This document shows, piece by piece, positions 16,852-25,347 of a DNA stretch of 64,000 bases. The stretch comes from an uncultured Algibacter sp. (GTDB lineage Bacteria > Bacteroidota > Bacteroidia > Flavobacteriales > Flavobacteriaceae), in the NCBI RefSeq assembly GCF_947487605.1, contig NZ_CANKXK010000001.1, positions 124,001-188,000 of the forward strand, read 5' to 3'. The notes below the pieces were generated by a model. The model made no database searches and was not told where the DNA came from. It saw nothing but the letters and a program-made list of their open reading frames with translations. A program made the translations under genes and the position numbers. Within the stretch, counting starts at the first letter, position 1. Every line of letters begins with the position of its first letter.

Positions 16852-17389
16852 TATTCCTAACGGAATCACTATTCCAATTAGCAGCACCTGTTTTATCAAT
16901 AACAATTTTACCAGATTTATCTATTAAAAAAGTTCTGGGTATGCTAGTCACATCAAAAACATCTGGATATCTTGTAATTGAATTGTAAACTTTAAAATCA
17001 TATTCATTTTTATTGATAAATCTATTAATCACTGAAAATTCCTCATTTGAAACAAAAACAAATTCAATTTTATCTTTATAATCTATATAAAGTTTTTGCA
17101 TACTAGGCATTTCTGCAATACAAGGCGGACACCAAGTAGCCCAAAAATTTACTAAAACAACTTTTCCTTTGGTGTTTTCAAAATCAAGAATGATTCCATT
17201 ATTAGCTTTCAGTTTCCAAGTATAATCATGTAAAATATTTTGTTCAGATTCATTAACTGTTGAAGGACCAAAAAGCGCTAAACTTTTATGCAATAAAACC
17301 TGAATAGGTAGTCGGGTTTGTGGTACAAGCAATAAACCTATTAATACAAAAAATATAATATTCTTTATTCTGTTTTTTGAAAATTTCAT
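16829..17389 (-). CDS. TlpA-family thioredoxin-like disulfide reductase
   Basis: 186 aa. One N-terminal membrane anchor (about residues 9-24) leads into a periplasmic thioredoxin domain with the active site FWATWCPPCIAEMPSMQKL (WCPPC). The conserved cis-proline region is SIPRTFLIDKSGKIV. It probably reduces disulfides or supports cytochrome c maturation. It is on the minus strand downstream of a lipoprotein gene, separated by a perfect 34-base palindrome. Confidence 0.92.
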   Translation of the reverse strand: MKFSKNRIKNIIFFVLIGLLLVPQTRLPIQVLLHKSLALFGPSTVNESEQNILHDYTWKLKANNGIILDFENTKGKVVLVNFWATWCPPCIAEMPSMQKLYIDYKDKIEFVFVSNEEFSVINRFINKNEYDFKVYNSITRYPDVFDVTSIPRTFLIDKSGKIVIDKTGAANWNSDSVRNTIDDLLH

Positions 17390-17402
17390 AGCATAAAATT
17401 AA

Positions 17403-17436
17403 TAAGGCATAGTTTCAATATTGAAACTATGCCTTA
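17403..17436. terminator. Perfect 34-base palindrome between lipoprotein and tlpA-like genes
   Basis: 17403-17419 (starting TAAGGCATAG) is exactly complementary to 17420-17436 with no spacer. As RNA it makes a very stable hairpin just before the TlpA start on the minus strand. There is no long T run after it, so it may act as an attenuator or processing site as well as a terminator. Confidence 0.55.
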
Positions 17437-17461
17437 AATCTAACAAAATAAACTTATAATC

Positions 17462-18337
17462 TTATCTAGTCACTTTACCCCAAGGCAAAGTCCCTAAATT
17501 CTGATCAAAGTTATGTGTTGCAGGTGCGGTTTCTTGACCTGCTTTTCCTAATAATGGCTTCATTGAAAAAGGAGCTGGTGAATTATCTGGAACTGGCTCT
17601 ACAGAAATTACAACTGTACGTCCTCTAACATCTAAAGGAAATGTTTCTCCCGCTGGTGCATTTAAAAAGAAATCTTCTCCAGGAATTGGAGGTCCCATTT
17701 TAAACTCATCTCCGCTAAACATATTAAAATCATCTCTTCCATCAAAATCAGTAAACCTTCCTGTAGTTATTGGTCCTGTTTCTCCAACTACCCAGCCTTC
17801 ATAAGCCCAACCTTCTGATAATGTAGGCAACACAAAATTTGGTGTTGGAGGCGTTCCTGGGGTCCCAAACCAAACCCCATATTCATCATTCATATTGTTA
17901 GGATTACCTGGATCAACTTCATCTGTAGGAGATCTTAAAAAGAACTTACCAGAAGCATTACTAAAATCTCCTACAATATCAGAGTTTACATTTGCTGTGT
18001 TTCCAGAAAAATCACCAACTAACATTTTAGTATCTGCTGGTGCTGGATCTGGGTCATTTGCAGGCTCAATAGATAATACAAACGTTGTAGCTTCCTCTAG
18101 TTGAGCAGAATTAACTGAGAACGTTTGTGGAAATGTAACTGAAGAAAACGTTCCTGTAGATACGGGTGCTCCGTTTACAATTATCCATCCTTCATAAACA
18201 TAATCACTTCCTAGTTCTTCTAGTCCGCTTAACTCTAAAGTTAAATTAGAATTTGTAGTTCCATTATCATCATCATCACTACATGAAGTAGCGAAAACTC
18301 CTAAGGCTATTATTGCCAAAAACATTTTTTTAATCAT
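17462..18337 (-). CDS. Lipoprotein with two RskA-like beta repeats
   Basis: 291 aa. Signal peptide with lipobox ATSC, Cys at about residue 19, followed by an acidic DDDDN linker. Two homologous halves are visible: YVYEGWIIVNGAPVSTGTF with LSIEPANDPDPAPADTKMLVG, and WAYEGWVVGETGPITTGRF with ISVEPVPDNSPAPFSMKPLLG. The motif (EGWxV...G.ITTG.F ... SVEP.PD.SP.PF..KPL) recalls the C-terminal domain of RskA-type anti-sigma factors. No sigma factor or cytoplasmic anti-sigma segment is present, so that role is not supported. Function unknown; cell-envelope location likely. Confidence 0.75.
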   Translation of the reverse strand: MIKKMFLAIIALGVFATSCSDDDDNGTTNSNLTLELSGLEELGSDYVYEGWIIVNGAPVSTGTFSSVTFPQTFSVNSAQLEEATTFVLSIEPANDPDPAPADTKMLVGDFSGNTANVNSDIVGDFSNASGKFFLRSPTDEVDPGNPNNMNDEYGVWFGTPGTPPTPNFVLPTLSEGWAYEGWVVGETGPITTGRFTDFDGRDDFNMFSGDEFKMGPPIPGEDFFLNAPAGETFPLDVRGRTVVISVEPVPDNSPAPFSMKPLLGKAGQETAPATHNFDQNLGTLPWGKVTR

Positions 18338-18413
18338 GGTATTTTTTTTAAGTATTTTAATTATACTTCAAAAGTATACCAAGCCATTTCTATAAAATGT
18401 TAGCTATCTAACA

Positions 18414-19085
18414 TTAGGCACTTTTTTCATGAATTCTTATTTCTTTTCTGCTAAATTCAATAACTTTTTCTTCTTTTAATTCGTTTAAAAGAATATTTAG
18501 TGTTGGTCTTGAAGTACCAATTAATGAGGCAATATCTTTTTGTGTATAAGGATGATGAATCACTTTATCTCCCGTTTTTTCACAATCATAACCGTAGTCG
18601 TTACATAATTCTTCTAAAAACTCTAGTAATCTTGTTTTAGTATCCTTGAATAGCAATAACTGAAGACGTCTTTCTAATTTTTTAAATTTAAATCCAATAA
18701 ATTTATAAACCTTGAAGCTAAAGGTTTGATTATTACGCATTAAATCATGCATTGTATCTACGCCTATAGGACAAATTGAAGTGGTATTATCAATAGATTG
18801 CGCAAATTCATCCCGTTTCGATTCACCTAAAATAGCTTTCTCACCAAATAGTTCTCCACGGCATAATATAGCCTTTACAATCTCTTCGCCGCTTTCGCTA
18901 TAATAGCCGATTTTAACTTTACCTTTTTCAATTAGGTATACCTTATTTGCCGAATCTTCTTCAAAATAGATATAATCTTTCTTTTTGTAAGCATCAAAAT
19001 CATGATTTGATTTGTAAGCCTTAAACTTGTGAGGGCATAAAACTTTAAAAAGATTTACATCATCGAAAAACCAAATAGATTCCAT
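18414..19085 (-). CDS. Crp/Fnr family transcriptional regulator
   Basis: From the ATG at 19083-19085 the protein has 223 aa and begins MESIWFFDDVNLF; a longer start at 19130 is possible. An N-terminal cNMP-binding-like domain (IYFEEDSANKVYLIEKGKVKIGYYSESGEEIVKAIL, then GELFGEKAILGE) is followed by a complete Crp-type HTH (YTQKDIASLIGTSRPTLNILLNELKEEKVI). It is probably a classical activator. Ligand unknown. It faces the repeat lipoprotein 76 bases away in the same direction. Confidence 0.9.
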   Translation of the reverse strand: MESIWFFDDVNLFKVLCPHKFKAYKSNHDFDAYKKKDYIYFEEDSANKVYLIEKGKVKIGYYSESGEEIVKAILCRGELFGEKAILGESKRDEFAQSIDNTTSICPIGVDTMHDLMRNNQTFSFKVYKFIGFKFKKLERRLQLLLFKDTKTRLLEFLEELCNDYGYDCEKTGDKVIHHPYTQKDIASLIGTSRPTLNILLNELKEEKVIEFSRKEIRIHEKSA

Positions 19086-19140
19086 AAAAAGTAGCATTTT
19101 ATTAACTTGAAAAAAGTCGAAATTAACCATAGAACCTTAC

Positions 19141-19178
19141 AAAAAAACAAAAAAAAACATCTAATTAAATTAGATGCT
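19141..19178 (-). terminator. Rho-independent terminator of the DUF5606 gene
   Basis: On the minus strand a 9-base stem (19176-19168 with 19166-19158, CATCTAATT) is followed by a long T run. It separates DUF5606 from the downstream Crp gene. Confidence 0.75.
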
Positions 19179-19217
19179 TCTATTATTTTAAACATTCAGG
19201 TTATTTTGTACTACATA

Positions 19218-19646
19218 CTACTCCTCTTCTTCAGATACTTTAGACGCTTTTTCTTCATCTAATAAGTCCAGTAAATCTTGTTTTTGCAGCAAATTATACC
19301 ATTGTATTACTTTTTTAATATCGCTTGCATATACTCTGTCTTCATCATAGTCTGGCAATACATCAAAGAAATATTCTTCTAGTTTATCTTTACTTTCTTT
19401 AGCTGCCACACTAGTTTGCTTACCATTTTCCTTTTTACTAATATTTAAAAACACTTGTCTTAAAGGAACTTCTTCTGTAAGTGTGTAAATAGCTATTTCA
19501 CTTAAAATGCTCACATTTTGACGGATACTAACCGATAGTCGTTTATTGTCTATAAGTGATTCGGCAACAAAGCCACCTCTTGTTTGTGTTATTAATTTAT
19601 ATAATCCTGGTTTACCAGAGATTGCTAATATTTTATCTAAACCCAT
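19218..19646 (-). CDS. DUF5606 domain-containing protein
   Basis: 142 aa. The N-terminus (MGLDKILAISGKPGLYKLITQTRGGFVAESL, then VSILSEIAIYT) matches the DUF5606 family, a small Bacteroidota-specific protein. The C-terminal half (VYASDIKKVIQWYNLLQKQDLLDLLDEE) looks helical. Function unknown. It lies 53 bases downstream of peptide deformylase, and this def-DUF5606 order recurs in the phylum as far as I recall, so co-transcription with def and ruvX is likely. Confidence 0.85.
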   Translation of the reverse strand: MGLDKILAISGKPGLYKLITQTRGGFVAESLIDNKRLSVSIRQNVSILSEIAIYTLTEEVPLRQVFLNISKKENGKQTSVAAKESKDKLEEYFFDVLPDYDEDRVYASDIKKVIQWYNLLQKQDLLDLLDEEKASKVSEEEE

Positions 19647-19699
19647 AAGTTTATTTTAGAAAGTGGCAAATATATTTGTTTGTGGAAATATAGCAAATG

Positions 19700-20290
19700 T
19701 TATCGCTTCTTTTTTTGATTTGGAAAACGCATTTTATAATCCACTCGTATTTTTCCTTTAGAAATATTGGATAGTCGGCCTTTTATAAGTCGTTTTTTTA
19801 AACTCGATAATTTATCTGTAAATAAAACACCTTCTATATGGTCATACTCATGCTGTATTACTCTTGCAACCAATCCTTCAAATACGTCGGTGTGCTTTTT
19901 AAAATTTTCATCAAAGTATTCAATAGTTATTTTAGGCTGTCTAAAAACATCTTCTCTAACATCGGGGATACTTAAACAACCTTCGTTAAAAGCCCATTCT
20001 TCACCCTCTTCTTTAAGTATTTTTGCATTAATAAATGTACGCTTGAAATCTTTTAAGTTGTTTCGTTCTTCTTCAGGCAATTCTTCATCTTCAGCAAAAG
20101 GCGTTGTATCTACTAAAAACAAACGTATTGGTAGACCTACTTGAGGTGCCGCTAAACCAACACCGTATGCATTATACATGGTCTCATACATATTAGCCAA
20201 GAGAACATCTAAATTTGTGTATTCTTCTGAAATATCTTGAGCTTTTTTCTTTAATACTGGGTCGCCATAGGCTACTATTGGTAATATCAT
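19700..20290 (-). CDS. def: Peptide deformylase
   Basis: 196 aa. It removes the N-formyl group from nascent proteins. All three motifs are intact: GVGLAAPQVG (motif 1), EGCLSIP (motif 2, metal-binding Cys) and QHEYDHIEG (motif 3, HExxH). The insertion between motifs 1 and 2 with TPFAEDEELPEEERN is common in Bacteroidota deformylases. It is 54 bases downstream of ruvX on the same strand. Confidence 0.96.
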   Translation of the reverse strand: MILPIVAYGDPVLKKKAQDISEEYTNLDVLLANMYETMYNAYGVGLAAPQVGLPIRLFLVDTTPFAEDEELPEEERNNLKDFKRTFINAKILKEEGEEWAFNEGCLSIPDVREDVFRQPKITIEYFDENFKKHTDVFEGLVARVIQHEYDHIEGVLFTDKLSSLKKRLIKGRLSNISKGKIRVDYKMRFPNQKKKR

Positions 20291-20344
20291 TCTATTCTGC
20301 CATTAATTATTGCAAAAATACAATACTATAATTTATTGTTAGAA

Positions 20345-20755
20345 TTATTTAGAATATAAATAACTCTGAAGAATTAATGTAGCACTTATTTCGTCTACCA
20401 AAGCTTTGTTCTTTCTTTGGTTTTTTTTCAAACCGCTATCTATCATTGTTTGAAATGCCATTTTAGAAGTAAACCGTTCGTCTATTCGCTTAATAGGTGT
20501 GTTAGGAAATTGTTTTTCTAGCTTCTCCAAAAAACTCAATATTAGCTGCTCGCTTTCAGAAGGTGTATTATCCATTTGTTTGGGTTCACCAACTAAAATT
20601 AGTTCTATAGATTCTTTAACAAAATAATCTTTTAAAAAAGGCAGCAACTCTTTCGTTAACACGGTCGTTAATCCAGAAGCTATAATCTGCAAATCATCTG
20701 TTACAGCTATTCCTGTTCTTTTGCTTCCAAAATCTAATGCTAAAATTCGAGCCAT
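20345..20755 (-). CDS. ruvX: Putative Holliday junction resolvase / pre-16S rRNA nuclease RuvX (YqgF)
   Basis: I start it at the ATG 20753-20755 (136 aa), since MARILALDFGSKRTGIAVTD is the family N-terminus. The RNase H-like acidic residues are in LALDFGSKRTG, IKRIDERFTSKMA and the C-terminal DEISATLILQSYL. YqgF acts in 16S rRNA 5' maturation and was first proposed as a resolvase. It heads the ruvX-def-DUF5606 run. Confidence 0.93.
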   Translation of the reverse strand: MARILALDFGSKRTGIAVTDDLQIIASGLTTVLTKELLPFLKDYFVKESIELILVGEPKQMDNTPSESEQLILSFLEKLEKQFPNTPIKRIDERFTSKMAFQTMIDSGLKKNQRKNKALVDEISATLILQSYLYSK

Positions 20756-20793
20756 AATTTTTATTCTGTGGTCAAAAGTAATGTAATTTAACA

Positions 20794-20824
20794 AAAAAGA
20801 CCATCTTTTAAAGATAGTCTTTTT
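20794..20824 (-). terminator. Hairpin terminator of the small secreted-protein gene
   Basis: Stem AAAAAGAC/GTCTTTTT plus ATCTTT/AAAGAT with one C-A mismatch and a short loop. It has T-rich flanks and lies 44 bases after the stop of the minus-strand gene at 20868. Confidence 0.6.
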
Positions 20825-20867
20825 CGGTATTTAACCTCAAATATTTGTTGAATATGATTCTTTATAA

Positions 20868-21140
20868 TTATGCTTTTCTTGCGTTATTTATTTTAGGGAA
20901 TACTAACTTAATATTTTCAACCTTTCTTTCACGATTTAAAAAAGATCTAATATCACTAGTACGCGCAATAACTTCTTTTAATTCTAATGTTTCAATAATT
21001 TCTACATCATTATTATTTACATTTTCTGTTTCAGAAACTGTATTCTTAACTTCAGCTTTGTTACTTGGAGTAGTACTCTGTGCGTTAGCAACAGAAAAAG
21101 AAAGTAATAAAATTAATAATAAGTAAAAATTTGTTTTCAT
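20868..21140 (-). CDS. Small secreted hypothetical protein
   Basis: 90 aa from the ATG at 21138-21140. A strong signal peptide (MKTNFYLLLILLLSFSVANAQ) precedes a 69-residue polar mature part rich in Thr, Asn and Glu (TETENVNNNDVEIIETLELKEVIAR) with a basic C-terminus. No domain recognised. An ORF on the other strand (20845-21126) overlaps most of it. I prefer this strand because of the signal peptide and the terminator downstream. Confidence 0.6.
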   Translation of the reverse strand: MKTNFYLLLILLLSFSVANAQSTTPSNKAEVKNTVSETENVNNNDVEIIETLELKEVIARTSDIRSFLNRERKVENIKLVFPKINNARKA

Positions 21141-21431
21141 CAGATTTGGGTTTCTTTGATGGTTCAAATATAAGTGCGTTCTAAAGGATTGGGGAAAATA
21201 TTAGTTATAAGTTACTGGAAATTCGATTATTAGAGATTATGCTTATTTCTATCGACTAACAGATAAAAGTGAATTATTTACCGACGAAAAACACAGAAAT
21301 TGTATTTCATCCATAAAAATTATTCCTTAAAAGCGAAAATTGAGATTAGGGATTGAAAAATAAGCAGGAAATCGGACATATTTTTAAAGATAATGACGAC
21401 TACATATTTCCTTTTTTTAAATGATAGCTAG

Positions 21432-21439
21432 TATATTTG
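21432..21439 (+). promoter_or_regulatory. -7 box of dapD
   Basis: TATATTTG, an exact TAnnTTTG match, 17 bases before the dapD ATG. No good -33 partner is visible in the T-rich upstream tract. Confidence 0.4.
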
Positions 21440-21456
21440 CCCAAAATATTAAGATA

Positions 21457-22272
21457 ATGACCGAATTACAACAAATAATAGAAAATGCTTGGGAAGATAG
21501 AGCACTTTTAAATGATGAAAAGACCACATCTGCTATAAGAAACGTTATAAATTTATTAGATAAAGGCGAATTACGTGTTGCGGAACCTATTGAAGGTGGT
21601 TGGCAAGTTAATGAATGGGTTAAAAAAGCTGTTGTTTTATATTTTCCTATTCAAAAAATGGAAACTATTGAATGTGGTCCATTAGAATTTCATGACAAAA
21701 TTCCGTTAAAAACTGGTTATGCCCAAAAAGGTATACGAGTGGTTCCTCATGCAGTTGCTAGACATGGTGCTTATATATCGGCTGGAACCATTTTAATGCC
21801 TAGTTATGTAAACATTGGAGCCTATGTAGATGAAGGTACTATGGTAGACACTTGGGCTACCGTTGGTAGTTGTGCCCAAATTGGTAAAAATGTGCATTTA
21901 TCAGGTGGTGTTGGTATTGGTGGTGTATTAGAACCATTACAAGCAGCTCCAGTTATAATTGAAGATAATGCCTTTATTGGTTCGCGTTGTATTGTTGTTG
22001 AAGGCGTTCGTGTTGAAACAGAAGCTGTATTAGGTGCTGGAGTTACTTTAACAATGAGTACTAAAATAATAGATGTTACTGGAAATGAACCAGTTGAATA
22101 CAGAGGCTTAGTCCCTGCTCGTTCCGTTGTGATACCTGGTAGTTATCCTAAAAAGTTCGCTGCTGGCACCTATAATGTGCCTTGTGCAATAATTATTGGT
22201 AAACGTAAAGAGAGCACTAATAAGAAAACATCGCTTAATGATGCGCTTCGCGAGCATGATGTAGCTGTATAA
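21457..22272 (+). CDS. dapD: 2,3,4,5-tetrahydropyridine-2,6-dicarboxylate N-succinyltransferase
   Basis: 271 aa from the ATG at 21457 (MTELQQIIENAWEDRALL, the typical start); the longer frame from 21421 would include the -7 box. It succinylates tetrahydrodipicolinate in the lysine and diaminopimelate pathway. The left-handed beta-helix hexapeptide repeats are plain (YVNIGAYVDEGTMVDTWATVGSCAQIGKN), and FIGSRCIVVEGVRVE and the C-terminal VPARSVVIPGSYPKKF are diagnostic. lysA of the same pathway is at 57607. Confidence 0.96.
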   Translation: MTELQQIIENAWEDRALLNDEKTTSAIRNVINLLDKGELRVAEPIEGGWQVNEWVKKAVVLYFPIQKMETIECGPLEFHDKIPLKTGYAQKGIRVVPHAVARHGAYISAGTILMPSYVNIGAYVDEGTMVDTWATVGSCAQIGKNVHLSGGVGIGGVLEPLQAAPVIIEDNAFIGSRCIVVEGVRVETEAVLGAGVTLTMSTKIIDVTGNEPVEYRGLVPARSVVIPGSYPKKFAAGTYNVPCAIIIGKRKESTNKKTSLNDALREHDVAV

Positions 22273-22309
22273 GCTCGCTTTACTCATAAACTCCATAAAG
22301 TTAAATATC

Positions 22310-22341
22310 AAATTCCAATAAAAAGGTTTTTATTGGAATTT
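22310..22341 (+). terminator. Terminator hairpin after dapD with AAATTCCAAT arms
   Basis: A perfect 15-base stem (22310-22324 with 22327-22341) around GG, followed by a T-rich stretch. The arm word AAATTCCAAT recurs in the hairpins at 29311-29362. Confidence 0.7.
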
Positions 22342-22371
22342 GGATTTTTTTATTTGTACTTTGATCTTTAT

Positions 22372-23445
22372 ATGAAGGTATTAATTATACAGCAAAAAAT
22401 GATTGGTGATGTGCTTACTAGCACGATTCTATGCGAGAATATTAAAGTTAATATAAAAGAATCCAAAGTTCATTATTTAATTAATAGCCAAACAAAAGCT
22501 GTAGTTGAAAACAATCCATATATAGATAAAATAGTCCTTTTTACACCCAAATACCGTAAAAGCAAATTAGCTTTTTACAATTTCTTAAAAGAAATAAAAA
22601 AGGAGAAATATGATGTTGTTATAGATGTTTATGGAAAATTAGAAAGTAATTTAATCTGTCTATTTTCTAATGCACCTATAAAGATTTCTTATAAAAAATG
22701 GTATACAAGTTTATTATTTACCCATGTTTTTGAATATACCGTAAAAGGAACAATTGAAGTTGATCGCGCTATAGAAAGCCGTTTAAAATTACTTTCTCCT
22801 ATTTTACCAGAAGCAAAAAACTTTATTAAAAAGCCAAAAATATATTTAACCGAAAAAGAAATAGCTCTTGCAAAAACGTTTCTAGAAACTCATAAAATTG
22901 ATTTCTCTAAGCCAATTATCATGATAAATGCTTTGGGTAGTAATGACAAAAAATCGTACCCTTTACTATATATGGCGGAAATAATAAACACTATCGCCGA
23001 AAAAAGTTTGGGCAACTTACTGTTTAACTATTCTCCAGATCAAGCTACTGATGCAAAAGCACTATATAATTTATGTAACGAAACAACTAAAGATCTCATT
23101 TATTTTGATGCTTACCCTTCAAATTTACGTTCGTTCTTAGGTGTATTATACCATTGTTATGCATCAATAGGCAATGAAGGTGGCGCAATTAATATGGCAA
23201 AAGCGCTTAACATACCCACCTTTAGCATTTATTCTCCATGGATAACAAAAGCCTCCTGGGATTTTTTTAAAAGTGAATCGAATGTTTCAGTCCATGTAGA
23301 AGACTATTTTCCTGAAAAAATTGATGGTAAGTCAAGAAAAGAACTTCGCGAAGACTCTTCAAATTTATACCAATATTTGAAACCTTCATTAATAGATAAA
23401 AAATTGAAAATTTTTCTAAGCCACAAATTTATTACGAACAAGTAA
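22372..23445 (+). CDS. Glycosyltransferase family 9 (heptosyltransferase-like)
   Basis: 357 aa from the ATG at 22372 (MKVLIIQQKMIGDVLTSTIL, the usual GT9 N-terminus). The nucleotide-sugar region HCYASIGNEGGAINMAKALNIPTFSIYSPW near residue 270 matches the heptosyltransferase signature. GT9 enzymes add heptose or related sugars to the lipid A core. It opens a surface-glycan locus that runs to 28.7 kb. Its end overlaps the convergent methyltransferase gene by 30 bases. Confidence 0.9.
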   Translation: MKVLIIQQKMIGDVLTSTILCENIKVNIKESKVHYLINSQTKAVVENNPYIDKIVLFTPKYRKSKLAFYNFLKEIKKEKYDVVIDVYGKLESNLICLFSNAPIKISYKKWYTSLLFTHVFEYTVKGTIEVDRAIESRLKLLSPILPEAKNFIKKPKIYLTEKEIALAKTFLETHKIDFSKPIIMINALGSNDKKSYPLLYMAEIINTIAEKSLGNLLFNYSPDQATDAKALYNLCNETTKDLIYFDAYPSNLRSFLGVLYHCYASIGNEGGAINMAKALNIPTFSIYSPWITKASWDFFKSESNVSVHVEDYFPEKIDGKSRKELREDSSNLYQYLKPSLIDKKLKIFLSHKFITNK

Positions 23446-24078
23446 TATTTGGTAGGCATTAATTAAAATTCTCCAATCGTGTTTTAGCATATACTCCACA
23501 ACCAATTTCCCTTTACCTCCATTTGGAAGATCACAATCATCAATAAGTACAATTGAATTATCGTGTAATTGGTCTTCAATAGCTTTAAATTCTTTAAGGT
23601 GATGTATTTGACTCTTAGTTTGAACATCAATATCATCACTATAATCGTAGCTATCTAAATATAAAAAATCTACGCGTTCCTTGAAATTTTCCAAAAAAGC
23701 AATTGAGTCTGAAAGATGAATTTTGACACTAGAATTTAATTTTTGTCTATCTACCTCCTGCTGTGACGCAGCCACAGATTTTTCGCTAATATCTACTGAA
23801 TGTAAAAATGCACTGTTCTGTTTTGCCCATTTACCAAAAACAATTGTAGCAGCACCATTACTTTTGGCTCCATGCAACCCTTCTCTTGAAGTACCTGTTT
23901 CTATAATTAGTTTTGACTTTGTTTTTTCTAATAATTCTAAAACTTTTAAAAAAGTACCTCTTCGCTTTCTAAAGTCATATCTAAATGGCATAAAAGGATA
24001 TAGCGACTTGTGCTTAATAAACTTCCCAATAAAAAATCCTAAAACACCTAATCCTAAAACCCACAAGAAGTATTGCAT
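23416..24078 (-). CDS. Class I SAM-dependent methyltransferase, membrane-anchored
   Basis: 220 aa. One N-terminal membrane helix (about residues 3-20). The Rossmann core shows SKLIIETGTSREGLHG (motif I), FLHSVDISEKSVAASQ (motif II) and VDFLYLDSYDYSDD (motif IV), close to the Methyltransf_24 group. It lies inside the glycan locus between two transferase genes, so a sugar or lipid methylation role is plausible. Substrate unknown. Confidence 0.8.
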   Translation of the reverse strand: MQYFLWVLGLGVLGFFIGKFIKHKSLYPFMPFRYDFRKRRGTFLKVLELLEKTKSKLIIETGTSREGLHGAKSNGAATIVFGKWAKQNSAFLHSVDISEKSVAASQQEVDRQKLNSSVKIHLSDSIAFLENFKERVDFLYLDSYDYSDDIDVQTKSQIHHLKEFKAIEDQLHDNSIVLIDDCDLPNGGKGKLVVEYMLKHDWRILINAYQILLVRNKFVA

Positions 24079-24268
24079 ATGTAAAATTTAATTTAGTGGT
24101 AAATATAATTGTAAAATAGAGACTGCCAAAATTGATAAACTCACTTTTCAAAAAAAATCATAAACCAATCTTCCTTTTCATATTAACTAATAAAATTTAA
24201 CTTTGTTTGCAGACAGCTTTTAAAGAATTAGTATTACGCTACAATAACAACTAAAGCTCAAAAATTTT

Positions 24269-25345
24269 ATGAACTATACATTTCTAATTTACATATCATA
24301 TAGTTATGCGCTTCCTATAGGCTCTCCTTTAGAACAAGAGATTCTAAAAAAAGGATACACCGTTAAGTGGTTTAGTGATTTAGAAGAAGGTTCAAAAGCA
24401 TTAAAAAACAAATCTAATGTGCTGGGTTCAATTCATGATGTTATTAATTATAATCCTGATATTATTCTAGCTGCAACAGATAGTGTTCCAGACTTTTTAA
24501 GAGGTTTGAAAGTTCAAATATTTCATGGATTTAATGCTGAAAAGCGCAGCTTTAAAAAAGATCATTTTAGAATAAGAGGCCTTTTTGATCTCTATTGTAC
24601 ACAAGGCCCAAGTACAACTACTGTCTTTAAAGAAATTGCAAAAAAAAGAAAACATTTTGAAGTAATTGAAACAGGATGGAGTAAAGTAGATTCTTTATTT
24701 CCTGTTTCATTGAAATCTAAAAATAACAAACCCACGGTATTTATTGCTTCTACTTTTACTGAACGCTTAAGTTTGGCTTACAATAATAATGTTTACGAGA
24801 TGATAAAGTTGTTAAGTAGCAAAGGTGATTATTATTTTGAAATGGTTTTGCATCCAAAAATTTCAGAAGATATTGTAGCAAAATGGGAATCCTTATCCAA
24901 TAATTATTTTAAATATTATAACACGACAGATTTAATTCCTTTATTTAGGAGAGCCGACGTTATGTTTGCCGATACAACCTCTGCTATTCAAGAATTCGGG
25001 TTACAACAAAAGCCTATCGTTACATTTAATCATTACAAACCAAAACCATACTTAATCAACATAACTAAAGCATCTGAAATCAAAACAGCAATTCAAGAAG
25101 CTTTAACATATCCTGAAACAATTTTAAATGAGTTGGCAAAATTTAATAAAGATTTACATCCTTATTCTGATGGGCATTCGAGTGAGCGTGTAATAAACAC
25201 CTGTATTAATTTTCTGCATAAGGATAAAAGTTACTTAAAAAGCAAACCAATTAATTTAGTTAGAAAGTATAAAATCCGAAAACGTTTACAATACTATACG
25301 TTAAAGACTTATAATCGTGCGTTTACAAAACACCGTGAAAATTAA
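24269..25345 (+). CDS. CDP-glycerol glycerophosphotransferase-like protein
   Basis: 358 aa. The fold is GT-B-like with motifs of the TagB/TagF polyglycerol phosphotransferase group: VQIFHGFNAEKRSF (HG near residue 93), VIETGWSKVDSLFP, FEMVLHPKIS, and DVMFADTTSAIQEFGLQQKPIVTF (D-T-S near residue 237). Such enzymes transfer glycerol phosphate or a related phosphopolyol to a glycan. In a Gram-negative this points to a phospho-substituted surface glycan. It converges with a GT2 gene 2 bases away. Confidence 0.78.
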   Translation: MNYTFLIYISYSYALPIGSPLEQEILKKGYTVKWFSDLEEGSKALKNKSNVLGSIHDVINYNPDIILAATDSVPDFLRGLKVQIFHGFNAEKRSFKKDHFRIRGLFDLYCTQGPSTTTVFKEIAKKRKHFEVIETGWSKVDSLFPVSLKSKNNKPTVFIASTFTERLSLAYNNNVYEMIKLLSSKGDYYFEMVLHPKISEDIVAKWESLSNNYFKYYNTTDLIPLFRRADVMFADTTSAIQEFGLQQKPIVTFNHYKPKPYLINITKASEIKTAIQEALTYPETILNELAKFNKDLHPYSDGHSSERVINTCINFLHKDKSYLKSKPINLVRKYKIRKRLQYYTLKTYNRAFTKHREN

Positions 25346-25347
25346 AA

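Noticed and set aside
20845-21126. 93-codon hydrophobic ORF on the plus strand
   Set aside because: It is antisense to a gene with a clear signal peptide and downstream terminator; its content looks like the reverse of coding DNA.
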